Shown here piece by piece: positions 23,165 to 34,878 of a stretch of 64,000 nt of DNA. A program made the translations under genes and the position numbers. The notes below the pieces were generated by a model. It did no database searches, was not told the origin of the DNA, and was given only the letters and a program-made list of their open reading frames with translations. How positions within the stretch are numbered: position 1 is the stretch's first letter; each line of letters begins with the position of its first letter. This stretch comes from Echinarachnius parma (taxonomy: Eukaryota > Echinodermata > Echinoidea > Clypeasteroida > Echinarachniidae). The DNA is taken from the NCBI GenBank assembly GCA_037951105.1, contig JBAMJV010007234.1, positions 1 through 64,000 of the forward strand. The letters are read 5' to 3'.

Positions 23165-23875
23165 GGTTCATATCAAATTACGGAGAAGTTTTCAATATTC
23201 AAGTTGACTGGAGGATTTGCTAACACATTGGATATATTTGATGAAGAAGTGCTTTCATCTACCCCTTCATTTCGCTATTTAGGAGTAACAATTAGTTCGG
23301 ATTTGTCGTGGAATACCCACATCACAACAATAACTGCTCGAGCTAATAGACTTCTAGGATTTATTAGGGTTGTAGCCCGAGGTGCCTCCACTAATGCCAT
23401 CTTCTCCTTATACAAGTCCTTGGTACTACATATACTCGAGTATGGCGTACCTGCATGGCACCCCACAACATTGACACAAATTAAACAGGTTGAGCGCGTT
23501 CAGCGGACAGCTACGCGCATAGCACTTAAACAGATGAGGGGTGAGATGGCCTATGCCGATAGACTTAAAGCTCTCAATTGGTTTACTTTGTCATCAAGAA
23601 GAGATTATCTCCTTTGTTCATTTTCTTTCAAATGTCTATCTAATGTGTGTGAATGTGCAATGCTCTCTGGAAACATATTTGTGAATCCTCGACACCCTGA
23701 CAGTTTGACGTTTCAGCATCTAACTTCTAGAACACAATCTCTTTTTTGTTCACCATCACGTCGTTTGCCTAGAGTGTGGAACATTCTGCCATCTAGTGTC
23801 AAAGATGCTGCCATTCTTTCTCCTTTTCATGTATTCCTTTTCCTTTTAAAGTCATCTATTCTCTCTGTTCAATAG
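23165..23875 (+). pseudogene. 3' fragment of a non-LTR retrotransposon
   Basis: An open frame of about 237 codons matches the region after the catalytic box of Jockey-superfamily polyproteins: FRYLGVTISSDLSWNTHI, ANRLLGFIRVVARG, LYKSLVLHILEYGVPAWHP, QVERVQRTATRIALKQMRG, and the end block RRLPRVWNILPSS. Endonuclease and catalytic RT motifs are absent, so this is a 5'-truncated copy. It ends with a stop at about 23873. The following sequence (ATATGCAACTTCGCTTTAGT, 23891) is repeated at 25291, so a related 3' UTR fragment lies there. Confidence 0.7.
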
Positions 23876-25288
23876 GTTGCAATAAGTTGATATGCAACTT
23901 CGCTTTAGTATTGTTCCGCCATTTTACACTGTCTGGGTCTTATCATAAATAGTCGAGAGAGCGGTAATATTAATGCTAATGCCAAATTCATTTATTATTG
24001 CAAACATAGATCAAAGCATGTTTACTTTGTATAACTCAAAATTACATGATATAGTTTCATTATACAATGTATATGGTCGTGTGTCATGAACTCGCCTCCA
24101 AATAGGGTGGAGCCGTTACATTTTTGGGACTTTTTGGGTGCATTTTACTTCATATTTTCAAAACCAAAAATCCCTTCTGAACAAATGTGGTATCATTTGA
24201 AAGGGCTATCAAAATGCTATCATTCTGCAAAGTTTCAAAGGTATACCTCTATTTAAGATCGAGATACAGCCGTTTGAAGGTTTAAGCCGGAGGGTGGAGC
24301 AGGAAGCGGCGCCGCAGGAAGCGGCGCCCGTGTACAAAGTCTATGGGGAAATGACTCTCAAAGCGCTATTTTTCTTAAAACGTTAATAACTTTGTCAAAA
24401 CTACATGTATAACTTCAATTTTGGTATCAAATGAAAGCTTCCATATTGAACTTTAATGTCAAATGATTGAAAAGTGTCTTTGCCAAATAATATTTTTATT
24501 AAATCAACACAAACAAAGAAAATTGGGGGTTTCCTGTACAGACTCTATGGGGGCACAATCTTGACCGATACATTTTGTGAATTCTTGGTAAAAACGTTAA
24601 TATCTTGAAAAATAAAAGGTTTCAGAATACAAATTTGATATCAAATTAAAGCTTACTTATCAAACTGTATTATGGCTCATCATATTTAGGCTTTACTCTA
24701 TATTCCATTCATCTAGTGACTCCTACTTAGTGAAAATTATTGATTATTAAAAAAAAAAAATTCATGAAGTATGAATGAAAAAATTTCCTGTAAAATAATA
24801 ATTTACCCCATACAATATTATATTGCTGTAAAGGTATAAGTCTGCTCTGCAAGAAAACATTATAATTTCTTGTCTAGAGCTACTTTAGAAAAAGTTATCA
24901 GTTATCAGTGACCTCTAAAACTTTAAACAAAATTTCAAGTTTTGGTCAATATGAACAATTAACTGTACACCCAGTGTTATTTCTGAGTGCATATTTGGGT
25001 TCCTTGGGTAATTTCCTTTCAGAAAATGTATAGTTTCGATAGGGTAGGGGGTCTTCCTCAGAAAATATTGGCTCTCAACTGTAACATTGTCCCGCAGAAG
25101 CCCAAAATGGCATGTAACGCAAAAGGAGGCGACCTCACGACGCATGACCATATCTATATAAATATGATCTTTTTATGAGCCACATTAATTGTTAGAATCA
25201 TTCTTTAACTTTTTTTTTTATTTGTTTATTCTCTATGTTAAATAGGCTCATTTTGGCTACCAATGTTATTACATTTAAATATTCATTT
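23876..25288. other. Unassigned intronic sequence
   Basis: No gene was recognised. A GC-rich island lies at 24285-24330, with GGAAGCGGCGCC written twice in succession (about 24302 and 24317). The rest is AT-rich, with recurring phrases such as GGTATCAAATGAAAGCTT and GATATCAAATTAAAGCTT, suggesting an old repeat. Confidence 0.4.
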
Positions 25289-25748
25289 AATATGCAACCT
25301 CGCTTTAGTCGATGGAGCGGTAATACCCAAGTCCATGTCTTTATTACCACGAAATACAGTGCATGTTTTCTTTATATAACTTATATTTTCCGTAAATCCA
25401 TATAAGTATGAGCCACATGAATTGATATATGCATTCTCTATTATATGTGGTAGTATATTTAGCTTAATTTGGACGTTGATTGATCTAGGTATACGTTTAT
25501 TTTTATTTATGTTCCGTAATGCTGCATCTTCTGGAGCCAGTGTGTGAGGGTTCACATGCGCTAGGGCAACAGTAATGTACTTTACTTTTGTGAACCCTGA
25601 CCCACACACTGCTTCTAACTATTTCTTCTGTCTTGTAACTTGTATTGTTGTAATTTGTGCATATATATAGTTGTGTTGTATTTTACATTGTATTGTGCTT
25701 CTTGGTCGAATAAATAATAATTAAAAAAAATAATAATAATAATAATAA
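25289..25748 (+). repeat. LINE-like 3' end fragments
   Basis: The start repeats sequence found just after the LINE fragment at 23875 (ATATGCAACCTCGCTTTAG). The end has TCGAATAAATAATAATT followed by AATAAT repeats, a retroposon tail. The minus-strand frame at 25609-25283 has no recognisable domain. Confidence 0.4.
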
Positions 25749-26297
25749 AACGGCCATCTAAACCGAGACTTAGTTTTGGCTGCGTTGCAACTTCGTGTTG
25801 ATTTCCGTCACAAAATATTTTGCTTGTTTCGGAAGCCTTCCTAAAATCGTTTTTTATGGAACAATCGCGTGTTTGTGGATGTACATGACGGAAAATATCA
25901 CATAACAAGTACCGTGAGTACAATTTGAACAACATTTGCGATGATATATTTTGATATTTTGTTCGTTCTCTGTTTTGATAGACTAGCGTAGCCGACTGCG
26001 ACTTGGCGATACTTTGACAAAGTACTGAGGTTAAATCGCCAGCTCGATTTTCGGAACAAAATCGGGCTTAGATTTTTAATTAATCAACGTCATTCTATAA
26101 TAGACTTGAATAACAAATGACAATAGTTTGCTTCTTCCATGTGTACAGTTATTTTGGAGTTCGAAAATCAATATCGCGAGAAATAAGGCTTTAAAAAATC
26201 TGCCCGGCGGAATAGGGCGATCGCACGGTAGCCCTTCTTTTGAAATGATATAGATATTCTCCTGTATTTGTTTTTTGTTTGTTTACCTTCCGTCCAG
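25749..26297. other. Unassigned intronic sequence before exon 2
   Basis: No repeat boundary or gene was seen. A T-rich tract (TTTGTTTTTTGTTTGTTTACC, ending at 26287) precedes the exon 2 acceptor and probably serves as its polypyrimidine tract. Confidence 0.4.
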
Positions 26298-26420
26298 GCG
26301 TTAATGCAGATGCACCCCCTTCGTACCAGTCAATCTATGGAAAGGTGAAAGATGCCAGGGAACAGAGCGACAGTTCTGTGGGCTTCGTCAGCTTCGTTTG
26401 CTGCCTTCTTCTCAATACAG
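26298..26420 (+). CDS. TMEM272-like protein, exon 2
   Basis: The exon follows a T-rich tract ending in CCGTCCAG and stops at AATACAG before GTTCGT, a weaker donor. It encodes VNADAPPSYQSIYGKVKDAR, EQSDSSVG and the hydrophobic FVSFVCCLLLNT, which starts the first membrane segment. The PPSYxSxxGKxKxAR phrase is the N-terminal signature of the TMEM272-like family. The exon has two bases of an upstream split codon and one base of a downstream one, so it begins and ends in phase 1. It is clearly more GC-rich than its surroundings. Ten unrelated repeats, mostly satellites, separate it from exon 1. Confidence 0.8.
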
Positions 26421-26876
26421 GTTCGTGGTTGCTACCATCAGTGCCGTAGCGGGGGGGGGGGGGGGGGGGGGGGTGGCGTCTGGGGCACTGGGGAACGCAC
26501 CCCACCCCAATAACTTAAAATAAAAAAACAATAACAAACACGAGGAAGAATTCTGTTCGAAATGAAAAACTTTATTCCGAAAGGCGCTGAATGTGATTTT
26601 TCAACTTTGGAGAAAAACTGGTTTCGTCCAACTTTGTATACAGCGAAAGTGGATTTAGCGTATTTTAGAACTAAGCTCGTAAAAAAAAGAAATATATATA
26701 GTTTGCTCCAAATAGTGTCTGTGACCCCGACAGTTCTGCCACGCTACACCACAGTCGGGATTAGTAAACAACCAAAAAATGTTTATTTGTTTAATTGTTA
26801 TATTAGATTTATTTGTTTAATGGAGACATTATCAGACCATTTTCACTTTACCACGCATGGTCTTTTTTGCAGTTAA
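26421..26876. other. Intronic sequence with a G-run
   Basis: CAGTGCCGTAGC followed by a G-run (about 26436-26474) resembles the left terminus of the hAT-like element at 10108. A weak candidate right end (GCCACGCTACACCACAG) lies near 26738-26754, but no target duplication is evident, so no element is called. Confidence 0.4.
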
Positions 26877-27413
26877 AGGGGTAGTTCAGTTTTGGTATAG
26901 AGGGCGCTGCACATAATAACTTTTTTGTGAGATGATGAAAAACTGAGTGTCAAATTTGAAAGAGCATACAATTGTTATAGCAGTATAAACTTTATTTGAT
27001 CAAAGTCGGTTCAGAAACGGCTGAAATATCAATAAATATATCCGACCGTAATAAATCTGCGGCCCAGATTTATTCGATGTATTTAAAAAAAAATTTAAAA
27101 AATTGCTTTCACTTTAAAAAAAAAAATTCTAATGGGGTTTTTAAATAGTTGTTGATGATCTCTTTATTTAATCATTATTTCAACAAAACATCACATGCAT
27201 AATTTTGTATGAAAAATGGTTGAAACCGATGCTTTTTTTAGAGAACGCCCTCTTGTGTTTTAAAGGCTCTTTTTGAATGATAACGGGCTTTTTACTTAGT
27301 CGTTGTAATTTTCTATACCTTTCGAGCATGGCGGAGTTATAACTATTAGTTTGTAATGTTATTGTGCAGGTTTGGTTACTGAAGCTCAGCCTTACCCAAA
27401 CTGTACTACCCCT
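26877..27413. mobile_element. TTAA MITE, family 2, copy 1
   Basis: AGGGGTAGTTCAGTTTTGG at the left mirrors CCCAAACTGTACTACCCCT at the right. TTAA flanks both ends (26873-26876 and 27414-27417). The 537-bp interior contains AGAGGGCGCT and ACCGATGC phrases seen in copies at 28842-29394 and 39060-39546, and in the 1.49-kb tandem units. TTAA duplication indicates piggyBac-type mobilisation. No transposase is encoded. Confidence 0.8.
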
Positions 27414-27417
27414 TTAA

Positions 27418-28841
27418 TATCTAATTGCCCTATTCGAACGCTGTACCCTAAAGTATACACGTGAAAATTGTTGTCAAGTCGAGTCGGTTGCCCGTTGGTT
27501 GGTTGCCATGAAAATGTGCTTACTCGTCTTATCTCATATCAATGTAAAGGGGAGAATACAAGCTTTCCAATGATACCAAATTGATGAACGTTCATAAAGT
27601 AATAGGAAAGATATGAACACTCAAATTTGAATTGCGGAACTTTTTGTGAAGAGTTTATATACAGAGTGTTTCCAAAAAAAGTGGAACCCAACTTCCACCA
27701 GCAATATTTCATCAAATAAGCATAATTATGTTTATCGCAATTTGTCATCACAAATATAATTTATAACTCTTTCATATGATACCATATGTTTAATGATTCA
27801 GCTTGTGGTTATTGAACTGCCAAAGTTTTGAATAAGCAATGATAAAACTGCTTTGCGCACGAGATTTAGATCTACTGATCAACAATGTAATCAAATAATT
27901 GTAATTCATTGAAATTTGTCCTTTTGTTCTTTTGTCTTGTAATCATATTGTTCCAATCGCTGTTAAACTGTACAAACATAGAAATGGAGATTCTTAAAGT
28001 GGACTTCCACACGAGTTCAAGCTTCTAATGATTGAAAGACAGATATTCTAGGTCAATAAACACAATTTTGTATGAAAAAAGTATGATTGTGAGTTCTTAT
28101 AATTGGCTTTGAAATTCTAATGACACAAATTGGCGAGCGAGCTTGTTCTATCCCACAATGCACCAATTTGTGACGTGCGACCCTCACTATGCGCCTATCT
28201 ATGTTTTTACACTGCAGCGAATGTGTTCTTTTGATCTGACCAATACAATGCTCGATCATGAATAGTTTAGTCCACGATGCGCCACTAAACCGTGCCTTTG
28301 AGCATTACTACATTGTTGAACCGTTTGAAAATACTTGCCTGCCCGAAATTGTAACACGTTTGGCTTTCATTGGAATTTGAATAGACACAAAGTCCGGTAA
28401 ACGTGGTTATTGAATTTGCTGGCTCGGCATGACCGGCTATTATGAATGACACATGCAGTGATCACAATGCAGTGGCACCGGTTTCAAGCCTACTCAAGAT
28501 ATTGAGCAAAGTGAGGGTGCTACGTAAGGGTCTCATGATTGTGTGCAGTAATTTAATTATTTCCTCAGAGTTAATGACATTAGAAAAATCTCTTAGAAAT
28601 CAACCAAAGAGAGTCAAATCCTGAAAATATTCAAGCACATCCCTAGATTTATTTCCAATATACTGTAGTTTGTTTAAACTCGTCCGGAATTCTCCTTTAA
28701 AGAGTATTCAGCTGTCAAATGAACAGCGTGTGTAGTCCCACCACAGATTTAGTTTGTCACTTTAGGGTGTCTGGGGGTGTCTCTGGAACGATTCTAGCCC
28801 TGATCTACAGTTGATTTCTGGTAGCAACACTATTACTTTAA
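27418..28841. other. Unassigned intronic sequence
   Basis: No gene was recognised. CAGAGTGTTTCCAAAAAAAGTG at about 27662 looks like a transposon end similar in style to the foldback family, but no partner end was found. Confidence 0.4.
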
Positions 28842-29394
28842 AGGGATAGTTGAGTTTTGGTAGAGAGGGCGCTAGACTACTTATTTTTTGTGAGGTAATG
28901 AAAAACTGAGTGGTAAATTTGAAAGAACATAATATTTAAATAATATAATCATCTTTGTTTGATCAAAATCGGTTCAGAGACGGATGAAATATCCATAAAT
29001 ATAACAATTTGTAATAAACCTGGGGCCCCAGGTTTATTAGAGAATTTTGAACCAGCCGTTAAATTTTTTTTGAAATGCTTCCTCTTTTCAAAAAGTTACA
29101 AAATAGGTATTTAAATAGTTGTTGGTTATTTCTCTATCTAATCACTATTTCAGCAAAGCATCACATGCACAATATTTTATTCAAAATGGTTGAAACCGAT
29201 GAGTGTTTAGAGAGCGCCCTTTTACGTTTTAACGGCTCTTTTTGAATGATAACATGATCTTTACTACGTCATTTGTAATAATGCGTTCCTTTCTAGTTAT
29301 AACTATTAGTTTGTAATGTAATGATGCAGGTTTTGGTTACTAAAATTCAGTTTCACCAAAACTGTACTCTCCTTACCAGAACTCAACTATCCCT
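28842..29394. mobile_element. TTAA MITE, family 2, copy 2
   Basis: The ends AGGGATAGTTGAGTTTTGG and CCAGAACTCAACTATCCCT are inverted, flanked by TTAA (28838-28841 and 29395-29398). Read in reverse, this copy is the closest match to the truncated MITE in the 1.49-kb tandem units (GTTGAGTTCTGGTAA, AGAGTACAGTTTTGGT). Confidence 0.8.
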
Positions 29395-29622
29395 TTAATC
29401 AATCAATTATCAATTAATTATGTAAATTTATGCAAGAAAATCCCCCTTTTGTCTGTACATCAATAAAAAATATGGCTCAGAATATACCAATTTTGTGCAT
29501 GAATATTTTGTATGACTCAAATAACAGGTTTGCAAGATTAAAAATTGCGACAGCCAACTTTTCCTTATGTATTTCTGTGTTTTTGGAATTTCTTATGTAT
29601 TTCTATGTTTTTCGACTTTTAT

Positions 29623-31240
29623 TAGGTTATACATATACATATGTATAACCTATTGATTTCGTCAAGATTTTTATTTATTTATTTATTCTTCCTAATTTTG
29701 TGCGTCGCATATCTCAAGATCACATGAATCAATTGTCATGAATCTTCACATGATGATAGATCATGATCTAACTTAGATCTGCTAACTTTTTCAGTGACGT
29801 CACATCACAATGACGTCATCAGGACGCCATTTTGTCAAATTTCAATAATCATCATATCTCAGTCATGAAATATCAATTTCAATTCAAATTTCGCATCAAT
29901 ATTGATCAGGTCAATGGTCATCTTTTAAGCTCATGCGCGTGCAATTACACTCGGAGACGCGCGCGTACGCGTCCGTCAAATAAAAAAAAATGTCAACAAA
30001 TGTTCAAAACCCCAACCCGAGTAATTTACTATATGTTTCAGACAATTTTAAGCGTTTCAAAAAATTCCGCGCGTGCGCGTCGGCGCGCGCGTATTTGCGC
30101 GCGTAACGCGAATGAATAGGAAAATTATCGTTTTTTTACATGTTTTCCATTCCTTATAGATCCCTCAACACACCCTATCAATTTGAGTCATTGTTGACTC
30201 ATAATAACGGAGTACGCGCGCGTCAAAGTCAAAATTACGCGCGCACGCAAAATGGCAAAATATGGTAAAAACATCCTTTTTTTATTCGGCCATAACTTTT
30301 TAAAAAGTCCACAAACATCCAATTTTCTTTTAATATTCGGATAGATTATGAGTTGTAGATACGAATTCATACCTCATTTATGCCGAGTAAATGTTATAAA
30401 GTCATCGTATTGACGGTTAAATTTGAAAATGCGAATTTTAATCAATTTCAATCAATGTTGAAATCGATCACAGTGGACTATTGACCATATCTCGCTTATT
30501 CTCCATCAATTTTCTCCCAAATTTTGATATATCGTAGCTGATGTCCTGCTCTATTCGCAATCTTTTCACAACAATTCGTTTTGTTCACTGGATCCTGATG
30601 AATTGTTTGATTGGAAATAAGAGTTCAAATCTGTTACAAATTTAGGGTTAGCCAAAACGTATGTTTTCGACCTATAACTGCTGAAGGAATTATGCTATCA
30701 ACTTGAAATTCCGGATGTAGATAGGGATTTGCAAACACTAAATCGTGAAAATGCATATTTCATTGAAATATTTACCGTCAAAGGTCAAATAAATCAAGCA
30801 TGAATACTCAATAAACACGTACGCCGCGGACATGAAATTCAGCACACATGTTTGTTATAATGAAAGGACCAATTTTCATAAGATAAGATCGGATTATGAA
30901 AATGGCGTTAAGGATATGTAAATTAGGTTCAAAGGTCAAATAATCCACTGTTACAATGACAAATGCAGTGTGCAATCACTAATATCTTTTCCGATTTCTC
31001 ATTTTCGTTAAGAGATCTAATGTTGGTCTCGCGGTATAATTTGTGACACAAGATCAAAGGGTCGTGGGTTCGAATCCAAGGCAATATTTGTTAACTTTCT
31101 TTTGTTTTTCTTTTTGTTCTTTTTTCAGGGGGGGGGGGGATCTATTATTATTGATATGATGATTGAGTAGTTATTTTTGGAATCATCCTTTTATCATTTT
31201 AAATCGATATGTATAACCTTAATTCGTCAAAAGTGACGAA
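29623..31240. repeat. Unclassified repeat with CG-rich alternating core
   Basis: ATATGTATAACCT followed by a TTTCGTCA-like phrase occurs at the left (about 29638) and again in direct orientation at the right (about 31209). Inside, alternating CG/CA tracts (GCGCGCGCGTACGCG near 29958, GTCGGCGCGCGCGTATTTGC near 30079, GCGCGCACGC near 30238) stand out in AT-rich DNA. A tRNA-like box B (GTGGGTTCGAATCC) is at about 31065. No protein was recognised. Confidence 0.4.
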
Positions 31241-31642
31241 TTCAACATCTAGTTTGTTATTGTTTTCTTTCAATGGAATAAATCATTGACCACTATCCAA
31301 CAATTTTCATCCCAAAATGTAATAATTGCAGTGGTTAGAATGAAAAATAATACAGGTTTTGTGTATTCTAGGAAAAAAAGCCATTTCCATACGATTTGTA
31401 CACAAATCACAAAATTGAGCAATTATCTCTAACACCATTGGCTATACCACTTTTGGTATGTCAGTAACTAATTTTTCTTTAAAATATTATAAAATGGACA
31501 AAATAGTGTAATACTTCGAAAGATTTGATCAAAAAGTGCTTGGTCTAATAATTTTTCCCAAGGCTGTATATGATTACGATATACTAATTGTAATCAGCCT
31601 TTTGCGCTTAACATTCTGACCCTGTTCTTCTTACACTCACAG

Positions 31643-31702
31643 TGTTCATGACTATCTTTATGGCTATCCTCCTCGCCATACCGATCACCATGATAGTCAT
31701 TG
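31643..31702 (+). CDS. TMEM272-like protein, exon 3
   Basis: A 60-base exon lies between TTCTTACACTCACAG and a consensus GTAAGT donor (31703). It encodes FMTIFMAILLAIPITMIVIG, with V completed by the last base of exon 2. This completes the first membrane helix and contains the LAIPxxMxVIG phrase that is a strong family hallmark. It is phase 1 at both ends, so it fits exons 2 and 4 exactly. Such a short exon would be missed by simple ORF calling. It was found by following the phase and the family pattern. Confidence 0.85.
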
Positions 31703-31845
31703 GTAAGTACTGCTTAAACAAAACATAGTCATACAAAACATCTCAGGCTTGATTACTCGCGTAGACTATTAAAAACGAAGTTATGTAAAATGTGATTTGT
31801 GATTTGAATACAAATTCATTATTAGAATACCTAATTTTGTTAATA

Positions 31846-32683
31846 CAGTCAAACCTGTCTATAGCGACTACTCAAGGGTCCGGCAAAAAGTGGTCGCCAT
31901 AGACAGGTGGTCGCATGAGACAGGTTGGTGGCCATTCTGAATTTCCGGTCGCATATTGTGCCTATATGCACATGTGTAATTAATTGGCATATGTACACGC
32001 ACGTGTCCATAATATAATTTACTATTTGTTGCATGCATAATCACAACAAAAATTTAGATTATCATATTTACATCATATTGCAAATTATGTTAAATATTTG
32101 TACAATGTATGATCCTTTTAAGTGAAATCAAAATTGCAAAATGTGTCAACATGTCATTTATTATTAGAATGAGATATTTTGTACCCTAATGCGTAAGTGT
32201 TTTTCTATATAATTCTAAAGTCAACATGCATTGTTTGGTCGTAACAAGCGCACGGATTATCATTGAAAGAATGAGAAACACACGGCCTCGGCGATTGAAA
32301 TATTTGTTAGATGTAAAGTTCTGTTGTGATGATGAGTGAAGTGCTTTTGTTCGACGCATTTCTGTATCAGCATCATGTACTGAAGGGTACGAATACTCTT
32401 TGTTTATATGTCTAAAGCACTCGGTGTTGGTATCATTAAGCGTCTGTCTGAAGTTCATTGTCATTTTGAAAGTTTGAATTGGAGCCCTGGGCGACCAAAG
32501 GCGACCAAGTAGATGCCTTGGTCGCTCAATCACTAATTTTTTGGTCGCTATACACAGATTTATATGTGTGTCGGGACCCAAATGGGGTTGTCGCTTAACA
32601 TATGCATTTTCAGGGGAACCAGAGAGCGGTCGTTATGAGCAGATGGTTGCTATAGACAGTTGGTCGCATTAGCAGATTTGACT
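31846..32683. mobile_element. TA-flanked TIR element
   Basis: CAGTCAAACCTGTCTATAGC at the left mirrors the right end (GCTATAGACAGTTGG, then CAGATTTGACTA). TA is present at both borders. Subterminal GTGGTCGC-type phrases recur on both sides. The TA target suggests a mariner/Tc1-related MITE. No transposase was recognised. The minus-strand 131-codon frame inside (32581-32186) shows no known domain. Confidence 0.6.
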
Positions 32684-32947
32684 ATATTATAAGTCATGTC
32701 AGAAATAATCGACTCTACATAGAGTTCCTTGTATAAATCTAACTTTATATACTGCACCACTTTAAATTTGTGTAATGTATAAATTAACGATTTCAAATGT
32801 GATAAATACATACTTGTCACCATATATAACAAGTCTTACCGAGTTCATCATCGTTTATATCATATAATCACACCACTCTAATATCCCTTTCACGATATGC
32901 TTCGGGGCGTCACTCACCCCTGTATATGTATATACATATACATATAG

Positions 32948-33166
32948 GTGTGATGTACAAGGACGACTGCCCCGTGCAGTACCGGATCCCCATCTACCTT
33001 ATCACCACGGGGGTCGTCTGCATCGTCAAGAACCTGGTCGACCTCAATGTGCGAAGGCAGCGATCAAAACTGCCACAGGAAGAGCAGGAGGAGTTCGAAC
33101 CAGGCAGCGTGGAGAATGCGATCAGCAATGTCCTCGGCCTCTTCCTCTTCGTCTTCTTCATCTGCG
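32948..33166 (+). CDS. TMEM272-like protein, exon 4
   Basis: The exon runs from the acceptor CATATACATATAG to the consensus donor GTGAGT (33167). It encodes VMYKDDCPVQYRIPIYLITT, GVVCIVKNLVDLNV (second membrane segment), then a charged loop (RRQRSKLPQEEQEEFEPGS) and NAISNVLGLFLFVFFICG (third membrane segment). The extracellular-side DCPVQ and IPIYLI blocks are characteristic of the family. It is 219 bases and phase 1 at both ends. Its GC content is far above the flanking introns, as expected of a conserved coding exon. Confidence 0.9.
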
Positions 33167-33354
33167 GTGAGTTTGGGCCGGTGTGGAAGGGATAGTTATC
33201 CAGCTAGTTTCCGGGTTTCTTGTACACGTATCACACGCATAACGGAGCGATTAAATCTCCATAGTTTGATTTAATTTGCTCTGGACACTTTCACTTTCAC
33301 TCTGGACACTGTCACATAGTCCGTAAAATCCCAGACAGAAAATCTCGTTTTGAA

Positions 33355-33608
33355 GACCCAGGTCGAAATTCCCATAGAACCAGAACCCATAGGAAACTCA
33401 TAGAAACCCACAGGCCTATTGATTTATATGGGTTTCTATGGGATTCAATAGGGGAAGGGGAACATGGGTTTCTATGGGTTTCTAAGGAATTCCTGTGGGT
33501 TTTGATTCTATGGGAATTTAGACCTGGGAAATTTCTATGGGTCACATAGAAACCCATAGGAAACCCATGGGATTGTCTTATGGGTTTATATGGGAATTTC
33601 GACTTGGG
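33355..33608. mobile_element. Foldback element of CCCATAGAAACC type, copy 1
   Basis: CCCAGGTCGAAATTCCCATAG at the left mirrors GGGAATTTAGACCTGGG and, further right, GGGAATTTCGACTTGGG. Between them AAACCCATAGGAAACC and TATGGGTTTCTATGGG alternate, so nearly the whole element folds on itself. A second copy is at 40549-40760. Confidence 0.65.
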
Positions 33609-33612
33609 TATG

Positions 33613-33642
33613 TATATATATCTATCTATCTATCTATCTATA

Positions 33643-33685
<43 letters not shown>

Positions 33686-33694
33686 ATATCTATC
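33613..33694. repeat. TCTA tetranucleotide microsatellite
   Basis: About 20 TATC/TCTA units with two TATA interruptions, directly after the foldback element. Confidence 0.9.
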
Positions 33695-34279
33695 AGGCCA
33701 TAGATCATCCAAACATTTCCATGCTCTTCTGTCTCTAGCTGTTCTGGGCTATGTATAATATTAGTTCATCTCTCCATATTTTCATTCTGCCTTCCTCTTA
33801 TTCCGTTTCCCTTCATTGGTTGCCATTCTGTTAAAAGGGGGGTTGTGACATAATTTTGTATACCTGAAGTTAAAACTGAGAACAATTATAAATTGCCTGG
33901 CATTTGCGTTGTTCAGAAAGGCATTATATTATTATAATCTTTATTGGCAGGTATGACAATAATAAATTTATATTCGGCACTGCGCTGTTGCCGAAGTTGA
34001 AATATATCGCCCCCCTTGCGGCAGACATTATAATGAAGGGTTTATTGATCACATCATTCCGCAGTCATGAACAATCACTGAAATTCTTTAATTTGAAACA
34101 CAATTCAGCCCCACTCCCCACTACAAGTGAAAGCATCATTTTCCTCACCAAACATTGATATTCAGACATCAAATCGTGTACTAGTAATTAGTATTTTCGC
34201 TTATGAGCATGGCTGTGTAATTTGCAGTAATTCAAGCCCAGGGTGAGATTGAAGACTTTTTTTCTTCTTTATAAATTAA
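33695..34279. other. Unassigned intronic sequence
   Basis: No gene or repeat end was recognised. The 84-codon frame at 33904-34158 has no domain that I can identify. Confidence 0.4.
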
Positions 34280-34329
34280 TGTTGTTATCACTCCATTAAA
34301 TGGTGTAAAATTATGTAAATATTGCGTAC

Positions 34330-34868
34330 ACAAATTTTAATAATAAATTACAAAGTTATTATGATAGCAATATTCCTTTAGTAAAAAATAAACGTAAAAG
34401 TAATAAACCGAATAACCCTTGGATAACAAAAGATATACTTAAATCAATACGAACAAGAAATTGATTGTATAAATTATATTTAAGAAAATCCACTGATATG
34501 AATTTAAAAACTTACAAAAAATATCGTAATAAATTAACGAAATTAATTCGAATATCACGTAATTTACACTTTTTAAATAAACTGAAGCAAGTAAGTTCTA
34601 ATACTTATGCTACTTGGAAGGTCATTAAAAAAGTAATGGGGACAAAAAAGGATGCTTTACCTAAAGATGACCTTACACTAAATGATAATATAATTGAAGA
34701 TTCGAATAATTATGCTCACTGTTTAATTTCATTTATACTAGTATTGGCCCCCGACTTGCAAATAAAATTGATAGCTCTATAAATATACATTACACAGACT
34801 TTCTTTTTAATCGGATCGAAAAGACGCTTTTGTTAAGTCCCACTAACCCTAATGAAATTATAAATATT
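34330..34868 (+). pseudogene. Decayed LINE: linker region
   Basis: NNPWITKDILKSIRTRN, LYKLYLRKSTDMNLKTYKKY and NTYATWKVIKKVMGTKKDAL correspond to the pre-RT linker of the LINE at 45053. Stops at about 34464 and 34782 and a frame change interrupt it. It ends at the insertion site of the RTE element. Confidence 0.65.
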
Positions 34869-34878
34869 ACTCAATCAT

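Noticed and set aside
25283..25609. 108-codon minus-strand gene
   Set aside because: No domain, and its end overlaps a retroposon-like 3' fragment also found after the LINE at 23875.
26436..26754. Third complete hAT-like element
   Set aside because: The left end resembles the family, but the right end match is weak and no 8-bp duplication was found.
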